From Diphasiastrum complanatum (Eukaryota > Streptophyta > Lycopodiopsida > Lycopodiales > Lycopodiaceae): a DNA stretch of 64,000 nt. Position 1 is the first letter of the stretch. Every line of letters starts with the position of its first letter. The notes beneath the pieces were generated by a model. It ran no database searches and was not told the origin of the DNA. It saw nothing but the letters and a program-made list of their open reading frames with translations. Position numbers and translations under genes: made by a program. The DNA lies in the NCBI GenBank assembly GCA_029204225.1, contig CM055109.1, positions 17,167,590 through 17,231,589 of the forward strand. Direction: 5' to 3'. Positions 57,000-64,000 of this stretch are shown piece by piece.

Positions 57000-57001
57000 A
57001 T

Positions 57002-57616
57002 TTGATAACAATCAAACAAAGATCAGTAGCTCAGAATAAATCAAGTATACCCTTGATGGTGGTCACCAGAGCACAGAAGCAGAAAGAATCAGTATCGGAT
57101 CTAGTACCTACTGATTCTATACCATTAACCGATATACCAACAGCATCTGGAGTCTATCCCAATCTCCAAGCAGAAAAACGAAGATATCAAGATATGAGGC
57201 AGTGGATTAAAAATCTGCAAGAAGAAGAAGAGCTTGAAGCTACTAATGCAACAGTCGAAGTTCGTTCTTCACCATTGCAGCCACCAAGAAATTCACGTAC
57301 GGATAAGAGTGATCAGTTGCATCATCATGAAGAGCAGACTGAACCGGAAGCGCCGCAAACAAAACTGCTCATGAATATTTTTTCTAGCGAGATCAATATT
57401 TCATTGGGAGGGTTCCTGAAGTTGGTGCCAAAAGCAAAAGAAGTCTTAGCGCAAAAGTTAGCTCAAGCAGAACCAAAAGTCCATCAAGAGCCACTTTTTG
57501 TGCTGGATTTGAAGAATCTAATGAAGTACTCCATGTCGGAGCAGCTTGGGAAAGTGAACAAAAGAATATCACTCTGTCAATACAACATAGACAATTTCCT
57601 AAGGAAGCAGCTATGA
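57002..57616 (+). pseudogene. gag-protease spacer frame
   Basis: Continues the knuckle region in the next frame: 204 codons rich in charged residues (RWQ-like helix KRRYQDMRQWIKNLQEEEEL, then SPLQPPRNSRTDKSDQLHHH). No known domain. At about 57500 the meaningful frame moves to the protease. Confidence 0.6.
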
Positions 57617-57960
57617 TAGATGGCGGTTCAGGAGTTAACCTGATTTCTACAAAGCCATGTGCAAAATGGGACGTTACAAAGATCAAGCTTGCGACTTTTG
57701 CTATTAAGCTAGCTGATCAAACGATAGTTCGTCCGTGAGGAATGGTTGAAGATATATTTGTTAGAATTGCGGGAGTACAGTTCGTCATTACTTTCGTAGT
57801 AATAGACTTACCAGAAGCACCAAATGTCCTATTGGGACGTCCATGGTTACAAGTTGTGCAAGTGATTCATAACTGGGGTAACGGGAAAATCACTTTTGAA
57901 AATCGTAAATGTGCAATCAAAGTTGATATGCAACTGGGACTATCAAACCAGTGGTTCAAA
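57520..57960 (+). pseudogene. gypsy aspartic protease
   Basis: The frame through 57601 reads FPKEAAMIDGGSGVNLISTK, with the IDGGSGVN active-site loop typical of Tat/Athila/Ogre-type proteases in place of DSGA. A TGA at 57736-57738 interrupts it. It then continues GMVEDIFVRIAGVQFVITFV and LPEAPNVLLGRPWLQ (the conserved LGRPWL flap-to-helix motif) and NGKITFENRKCAIKVD. RT should follow but does not. Confidence 0.85.
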
Positions 57961-58097
57961 AAGAGGATGATGATTCATCAACAACAGATCATACTTGTGA
58001 TCGACCAGAGAAAAATTTGGGAGTTCATTACGATTCCCAAACAGATACTATTAACTAGAATGAAGCTCTTGCAATTATTGGTTGTACAGCTGGATAT

Positions 58098-59102
58098 ATG
58101 TGTCAACAAGATAATCAATCAGATTTGAGCGAGATTTCATTATTAGATCGAACTTTAAATACACAGATTACTTTTCCATTGAATGTAGCTTATGTAGCTT
58201 GGATATCAACGGAACCTATACCAGATCCGATTGAAGATGACCTCATTCCTGTGAGTTATGCCTTGAATTATGATGACAATGCCAAACTTACGGATGAGCA
58301 GATTCTAAATCATATGGATCCGACCAGATTTAAAGTACGTAATGTTCCTGATGAACCAACAATAAAACCGCCCAAAGTAGTTATATTGAAGGAAGACAGG
58401 ATCACAGGATCAATGACGAAGAAACAAGCCAAACAACATTATAATAAGGTCCTGAAATGGGAAAATCCCCCTCAAAAGATTGATTCAGAGAATGTGCCAC
58501 CCTTACTGGATAAAGACAAAGGAAAAGTTGAGGATGATTCTAGAAGTCAAATTTCTAGCAAGCCATCATCGTCTAGGAAGCCTTCACCTTCGAAGAAGAG
58601 TTTATCTTCTCGGAAGTCATCACCTCCACGATCAATTCCTGCTAAGAAGGGTAAGCGAAGATCCAAAACAAGTCCTTTCGAAAAGGAACAAACAGATGTA
58701 GTCCAACATGATATGTCCGAGTATTTTAAATGTCATACATTGGATGATGTAGTTATCATGTTACCTAAAGCAAATCGTGAACCCGAAGAACACGTGCCAG
58801 AATCGAAAGATGTTTACGATGGCCCAGCTAGGACACATCCAATGAATCTTGCTGAACCAGGAGAACCGGAAAAGATTGCACAAAAAGGATCTGAAAAAAG
58901 GAGATCTCGCATTGATGTACAAACCAAGCTCATCAAGGAAAAATTGAAGTTTACCGGTGAAGGCCCGTATAAAGTAAAGGAAATCTTGAACTATGGCGCA
59001 GTAATTCTTGAACACTTGGATGGAAAACGGTTTGATACTCCGGTGATTGGCAGCCGATTATGCAAGTTTTGGCAGTCTGTTCCACCAGATCAACAAGCCT
59101 GA
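58098..59102 (+). CDS. 334-codon frame: unknown middle, Ser/Arg-rich segment, integrase C-terminal tail
   Basis: Open from about 58098 to TGA at 59100-59102; true start unclear because it belongs to a polyprotein. Residues 1-140 include SEISLLDRTLNTQITF and a proline-rich acidic part (IPDPIEDDLIPVSYALNYDD). About 150-195 is a low-complexity Ser/Arg/Lys/Pro stretch (SSRKPSPSKKSLSSRKSSPP). The last 60 residues read KFTGEGPYKVKEILNYGAVI then LEHLDGKRFDTPVIGSRLCK and FW. This is the GPY-type end of a Tat-group integrase (GPY-VK----GAV-LE--DG---PV-G-RL-K). RT, RNase H and integrase core have been replaced by the unknown segment. It is the longest unbroken frame in the element. Confidence 0.6.
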   Translation: MCQQDNQSDLSEISLLDRTLNTQITFPLNVAYVAWISTEPIPDPIEDDLIPVSYALNYDDNAKLTDEQILNHMDPTRFKVRNVPDEPTIKPPKVVILKEDRITGSMTKKQAKQHYNKVLKWENPPQKIDSENVPPLLDKDKGKVEDDSRSQISSKPSSSRKPSPSKKSLSSRKSSPPRSIPAKKGKRRSKTSPFEKEQTDVVQHDMSEYFKCHTLDDVVIMLPKANREPEEHVPESKDVYDGPARTHPMNLAEPGEPEKIAQKGSEKRRSRIDVQTKLIKEKLKFTGEGPYKVKEILNYGAVILEHLDGKRFDTPVIGSRLCKFWQSVPPDQQA

Positions 59103-59930
59103 TCTCAATGATTTTTTAATTTTACTTGTTTTTTAATTTTTTGTTTTCAATATTTAATTGTTGAGTTTTTTGAAAAAGACGAAAAAAAAAAACAAAGAAG
59201 AAATAAAAGAAAAAATGAGAAAAGACTGATGAGAAAAGTCAGAAAAGTCATCAGTCTGGAAAAAATGAAGGGAAGTATTTTTGATAAAAAATGACTTAGA
59301 AAATCACTGGTTTGGTCACATTTGGCCTATACACTATCAAAAACCTTCGCTGAGCTCTCAAACTGTACATCCACTCCAGATTTATCTAAATTGAGGTGGG
59401 CGAAGGTTCTTGATCAGGAAATATCCAATTTTTTGAGCTAGGCGAATGCTCATCAATATGCCATTTTGGGAACCTTCGTCGAGCACCTTACCCTCATTAT
59501 GAACCTTCTCTGACATGCTAGATGGTCTTAAAATGTCAAAATTAGGTTGGCCATAGCCTCAGATCTTGAAAAAATGCATTTAGGACAATACTTGGGCGAA
59601 GGATCCTCCTGGGCGAAGGTTCATCCTTCGCCAGCCCTAGAAAACGTTCGTCTGATAGGTTCAGATCCCCATAAACCTTCGCCAAGATTTTTATAGCCCA
59701 TTTTCACAATATTGTACATGTCTGAAAAATTTTGTTCACAACTGATCAGTCAAACTAGTATTCAGTGTAATGGACCCACCAAATTCACCTATAAGTTGGC
59801 TGAATTCGATTCATTCCTCACTTGTGCTAGCGAAGCTCTTGCGAATTTTTCCCGTGACCAAAGCCTTCCAAACTTCATGAATTGCTTTTTGATATACTTT
59901 CGCGCGTCTTACTTTTCATTTCTGATTATC
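59103..59930 (+). other. gypsy 3' region with CCTTCGCC motifs
   Basis: AT-rich, with a purine-rich stretch (59170-59235) and repeated (A)ACCTTCG(C/T)(C/T) or inverse GGCGAAGGTT at about 59344, 59401, 59468, 59600, 59617, 59627 and 59686. No protein. Confidence 0.55.
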
Positions 59931-61172
59931 ATGTCTTCCACAGACACTTCCCAGTCTCCTCGTTATACTATCCATTGTGGTGTCCCATCTGTAACGGACA
60001 ACATGATACTTCCTAGCACAAGCATGGTCACTCAGTGGATGACCCTTACGGAGCCTTTGCTTACTGCAATGGGTATTCATGAGAGAGCCTTTTCTAGGAA
60101 AATCAACATGGATTTCATCACTCTTGCCTTCAGTACGTGGAAGGAAGAGAAATCCAAATTTTATATCACCTTTCAGGGAGCCACACACAAGGTGCGCATG
60201 ACTGAGGCCGTCCTTGCTGCTATAGACATAGCATCTGGTACACAAGCCTCACCCAATCATAAGCAGGCCAAACAGGCCATAAAGCCTTACATCGACCTCA
60301 CCAATGATTTGCACTAGACCAACGATGACTACCTCTTAGAAGCCATCACTGAGCCTGTCATACACGCTACTGCGCAGCTCCTGAATAACTTTCTGATGGT
60401 TGACAACCTTAGAAAAGACCGCATCACTTCACAAACCCTCCATCGAATAGTTGAGTCCTATACCAAGTTAGCCAAAGCCTCTCTTGAACCATATAATTGG
60501 TTCAAGACTGTTTTTGGTGAGCTCAAACGAGTTATTAAGAGCAATACTAAGCAGCAATTTGCTGCTGGCTCTTTGTTGTCTCTTCTAGCCGTCTCTCACC
60601 TAGAAAACAAAATCCATGTCTTCCACTTGGATTCTGTGCTTTCGGCCTATGAAGAAGCACCGGACGAGTCATCCCACCAGGCCTCGAGTTCACATAGTTG
60701 ACATCATTCACGCAGCGAGATCGTTATTCCTGACTCGCCTTCTGCGTCACGACATCATACTAGGCATACAACGTCAGCTGTGCTTCCACCCCCTGCTGCT
60801 ACTTGCACTGAACTTCTTATCCCCCCCACCTCTGATGTTTCTCTCGTCTCTGCTTCCACTCAAGGACAGTCTGTGACTATTGGGGCTACCATTCCCATCA
60901 CAGCTGCCCAGGCTGCCTCAGCGCCGCACACCAAAGCTATATCACCAAACACACAGTACTTTATGGATATGTTCGATGATTCCGACCCACTTGAGGCCTC
61001 CAAAGTTTTTGAAATGCCCCAGGGCCCTGCTCCCTTTGAGCTCCAATCCCCTGGAAGAGGATTCGAACAAATACATGACGCTACTGTAGGTGTTGAAGAT
61101 TCATACCAGCCACTTCAAGATGAAGCCGCACCAGCCACACTTCGGGTCGACCAAGCTATAAAATTGATCTAA
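59931..61172 (+). pseudogene. extra ORF in the gypsy 3' region (413 codons, two in-frame stops)
   Basis: ATG at 59931 opens one frame to TAA at 61170-61172, broken only by TAG at 60315 and TGA at 60699. The N-terminal 250 residues look globular: MSSTDTSQSPRYTIHCGVPS, RKINMDFITLAFSTWKEEKS, FYITFQGATHKVRMTEAVLA, then ITEPVIHATAQLLNNFLMVD, KLAKASLEPYNWFKTVFGEL. The C-terminal 160 are Pro/Ser/Thr/Ala-rich with acidic patches (YFMDMFDDSDPLEASKVFEM). No RT, protease or transposase motif. The position between pol and the 3' repeat, sense strand, matches the additional or env-like ORFs known in Tat and Athila gypsy elements. I do not recognise its fold or function. Confidence 0.6.
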
Positions 61173-62384
61173 CCCTTCTTGACATGCGGAGGGTGGCTTA
61201 CGCTATATCTATGACCCTGCACCTAGATCTTGCATTTTAAATTCACTACCTAGTGCATTTTTTGTCTCATCCACAACGTTCATACAACTTCCACTCAAGA
61301 CGATATCATCTTCATAAATGATAAGAATGACAAGATTGCTATTTACAAACTTTATATACAAAGATGGATCATATGCACTTTGTGATTCATTTTACATGTT
61401 CATTTCAATAAAGCAGGTGTAACCTCTATCAAATTGAAATTGGATGTCCTTGCTCTTCTCTCTTGTTTCATATCTCATGTTTTATTTGGATTTTGATATT
61501 ATTTAGATTTGCTAATTGTTGATATTGAATCTTATTATACTTTTTGTGAGAGAAGAGAGAGAGAGAAAAAAAACTTGATCTTTGGTTGGGTAGTGTTAAT
61601 GGTTAGTGTTATTTGTGAAATCATAAGCATGTGTATGAAATTGAACTACGCTATCACTCTCATAGGAACGAATCTCCGTGTGACAAATTATAATTTCAAC
61701 CAATTTCCAAAAATTGAAAAAAAATAGCCAAAAAAAAGTGAAAAAAAAAATCAGAAAAATATTGAAAATCATCCTTCGCTTGGTCTTATGTATATAAAGT
61801 TGACCCAGATCTATGTATAGCCAGATGATCGACAAAGATTAATTCTAAAAATAGAAGGCTAAAGTGACTGTTCCACTAGTCGCTAGTAATCTTTTGTAAA
61901 AAGTTTCACACCTTTCTACAACAATATCAGTTCTTTGAGAGGAACCTTTGCTAGTATCATAGTCAGTCCATCTTGTTATTAATTAATAAGTTGGGCGAAC
62001 GTTAAGTCAAGGTTATTTGTTATATTGAGCTATTTTTGTCAAAAAAACAAACTACCATTTTTTTGCAAAAATAATAGCATCAGACTTCAACCTTTGCCAA
62101 CTTTTTAGAGGTTTTCAAATTTAGTGATCCATCATTTTTAGTTCGGCGAAGGTTAGTTCCATTAATATTGTTCAAAAAGTTCATTTTTACTCTCGCCAAG
62201 TTGCAAAAAAGTTATTGTTCACCAAAAGAGCCTTCACCAGTTCTACTCTAGTTTTATTTTTGTCAGATCTACCTATTGCCAAACAAGCAAAAGTTAGTTT
62301 TTTGCATATTTGTCAGAAAGAGCCAGTTAAGTGGTCTTTTACTCAAAATAGTTTTAAAAGAAACCTCATTGAGTTAACCTTCAC
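61173..62384 (+). other. gypsy 3' untranslated region
   Basis: AT-rich, no domain. A GA tract lies near 61549-61568, and scattered GGCGAA/CCTTCGCC-like motifs lie near 61993, 62153 and 62390. Confidence 0.5.
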
Positions 62385-62640
62385 ATAGGAACCTTCGCTA
62401 GTACCATTTATGAGTTCTGATCTATCTAATCTAGTTACTTTCAAATCTGTGAAAAATTTTGGGTTGATTTGATATCGATTCAGAGAAATTTCCATTTTAA
62501 AAAATGTTGATCGTTTGATCAAGATCTCTTTTTCCAAATTTAGAATTTGATTATATCAAGTGATCAACTTGTTACAAATTGGATCAAAAGATAGTATTTA
62601 ATTGAAAAATCTAGATCCATTATCATATGTATATTGTGAA
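62385..62640 (+). repeat. right terminal repeat of the gypsy element
   Basis: Direct, diverged copy of 55424-55700; see that entry. Confidence 0.55.
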
Positions 62641-63251
62641 AGTACTGTACTTTAGGACCATAAATGGATCTACAAAAGATCCACAAGAGTGATTGGATGC
62701 TTGCTTAACAATCTATAAAAAAAACTAGACACAAAAAAGTTGATCTAGATTGGCAATTTGAAAAACAACAAGCATTCACAATCAAAAGCATTGATCAACA
62801 TTCAAACACAAAAACTCAATGTACATAGTGAACTAGCTTGAGATTGCCAATGAGCTCCAAAAATTTTCTATCTTCTCACTATGGGAGCTTGGAATACATA
62901 GAAAATTCGACTTCCTTCTTGAAGTTAGGTGGATTTCCAGCATGTAATAAGGAAGTTAACTCACCCTTCTTGCCCTAAAATGAAACCCTAGCCTAGATCC
63001 TAAAGTTATGCTTGGTAGGTAGCTAGTTGGTCAAATTTTCACCTTAAACTTAGGTGTAGGTCCTATAAAGTAGGGATGACCACCAAATAGACATGATCAA
63101 CTCTCTTGAATTGACCTAACCTACATTAGGATGGGTTTTCCATGTGGCATCATGGCCTCACATGTGCGGGACCCACTTGTGTGCACAATTTACACTATTC
63201 TACATGGTTTTTGATCAAGCTAGATTTGCCAATTTTTGGCAATTCTTCACA
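62641..63251 (-). mobile_element. copia LTR (reverse strand)
   Basis: The reverse-strand start TGTGAAGAATTGCCAAAAAT at 63251 follows purine tract AAATTTGAGGAGGGG (63252-63265). Contains CACATGTG-type motif near 63160. The left end near 62641 is approximate. Confidence 0.55.
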
Positions 63252-63265
63252 CCCCTCCTCAAATT

Positions 63266-64000
63266 TAGCTTGACCTATCTACAACTCTATTGCTAGATGA
63301 ATGAATGCTTTTATAAGTGTCTAAAAAATCCAGCTACAAACCAGGAACTTTTGCGACTCCAATAGAGAATGATGTCCATGAAGGATCTTTCACCACCTCT
63401 TAGAGGATCCCTTATAAGATGTTCCATAAATGTGTCTATATACATGTAGCACACTTCAAAACTAAACATCATGCCAAGCCATGGATTCCAAGGCATTTTG
63501 TGCACTTGAAGATACATCAATTAAAATATTAAGTGCATAAATAATGTTGCCAAAGACAACTTGCCTTGCTTGATCCATATGATTGAGCCTTGATGGCTCC
63601 ATCTTGATACTCAAGATTCTTCTTGGAGTCCTCGGGTCTTGAGCTTGATCCTCCACTTGACTTGACTCCAAAACATCAATGAATTGAATAAGGTGTTGAT
63701 CCAAAGGTGCTTCTTCAAGTTTACAGATCTTCCACTCTTGAAAGATCACATTTCCACCATTGACAAATTCTTTGGTTGAAAACAAGTAGATTCTACAATC
63801 TCTACTTGAAGAGCAAAACACTACCATTATTGTTGTCATTGAAATAGGATAATCTTTGGTCTTTACATTGGAAGGATCATGCACAAAGCATGTGGACACA
63901 AAGATTTCCAAAGAAAATGATGTTTCATCTTTTATGACTCTATTCAAACTATTACAAAAATAGTTATCCAATGAAATTGCTTTATCAACAACAAATGTAG
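63266..64000 (-). pseudogene. Ty1/copia post-integrase region, RT start only
   Basis: The reverse frame 63971-63462 reads TCFVHDPSNVKTKDYPISM, VFCSSSRDCRIYLFSTKEFV and NGGNVIFQEWKICKLEE. This is the copia domain after integrase (CFVHDP-N, Y-C-S---FV---VIFQE). A linker (RRILSIKMEPSRLNHMDQAR) leads to ALNILIDVSSSAQNALESMA and WHDV, the first helix of RT. RT then dissolves into stops and the element jumps to its polypurine tract and LTR, so RT and RNase H are deleted. It runs off the right window edge. Confidence 0.78.

Larger units (their letters stand above)
55424..62640 (+). mobile_element. non-autonomous Ty3/gypsy element (Tat/Athila-like) with extra ORF
   Basis: Diverged direct repeats at 55424-55700 and 62385-62640 (AACCTTCGCCAGTAC, TTAATTGAAAAATCTAGATCC and neighbours) mark likely LTR or LTR-adjacent ends. 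Between them lie gag (55720-56999), a spacer (57002-57616), protease (57520-57960), a 334-codon frame with an integrase tail (58098-59102), a long 3' region and an extra open frame (59931-61172). RT, RNase H and the integrase core are absent. Several frameshifts and stops show age. The exact ends, primer-binding site and target duplication were not found. Confidence 0.62.

Overview
This is a plant nuclear window with one clearly intact host gene, about 34 kb long, surrounded and filled by decayed transposable elements. The host gene has GT-AG introns and its product is a close match to plant class I (vacuolar) Na+/H+ antiporters. Introns of up to 19 kb, many copia and gypsy remnants, hAT elements and very long (CT)n tracts point to a seed plant with a large, repeat-rich genome. 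I cannot name the species. There are no bacterial, organellar, rRNA, tRNA or CRISPR features.

Layout. 1-14 kb: a reverse-strand Ty1/copia gag-integrase remnant; a likely first exon of a reverse-strand RING-type E3-ligase-like gene (2646-2900); an unrecognised broken reading frame (3626-4306); a diverged tandem duplication; copia and gypsy scraps; and two very long microsatellites. 11.5-14.0 kb is the likely 5' flank and leader of the NHX gene, with two palindromic G-box (CACGTG) sites. 14,017-48,386: the NHX gene, 14 coding exons that splice in frame into 555 codons. Its 19.2-kb first intron holds two hAT copies in inverted arrangement around a Ty3/gypsy element, plus a 5.5-kb composite hAT element with a perfect 8-bp target-site duplication and a LINE inside it. 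Later introns hold small MITE-like copies, two strong hairpins, a copia fragment and a tandem duplication.

48.4-64 kb: downstream of NHX lies a field of copia fragments in both orientations. They share the LTR start TGTGA(G)AA after a GGAG polypurine tract. One reverse transcriptase is split by a local inversion, and many copies of the palindrome CACACGTGTG are present. From about 55.4 to 62.6 kb there is a non-autonomous gypsy element, probably Tat/Athila-like. It keeps gag with three zinc-knuckle motifs, an Asp-Gly-Gly protease and an integrase C-terminal tail fused to a Ser/Arg-rich region, but has no reverse transcriptase. It also carries a 413-codon extra open frame in its 3' region.

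How the parts relate. Only NHX looks functional. Its intron 1 has taken up serial insertions without loss of any coding exon. The most unusual structures are the composite hAT/LINE element, the hAT transposase segment lying between gypsy LTR starts with a polypurine tract at its C-terminus, and the RT-less gypsy element with its extra ORF.
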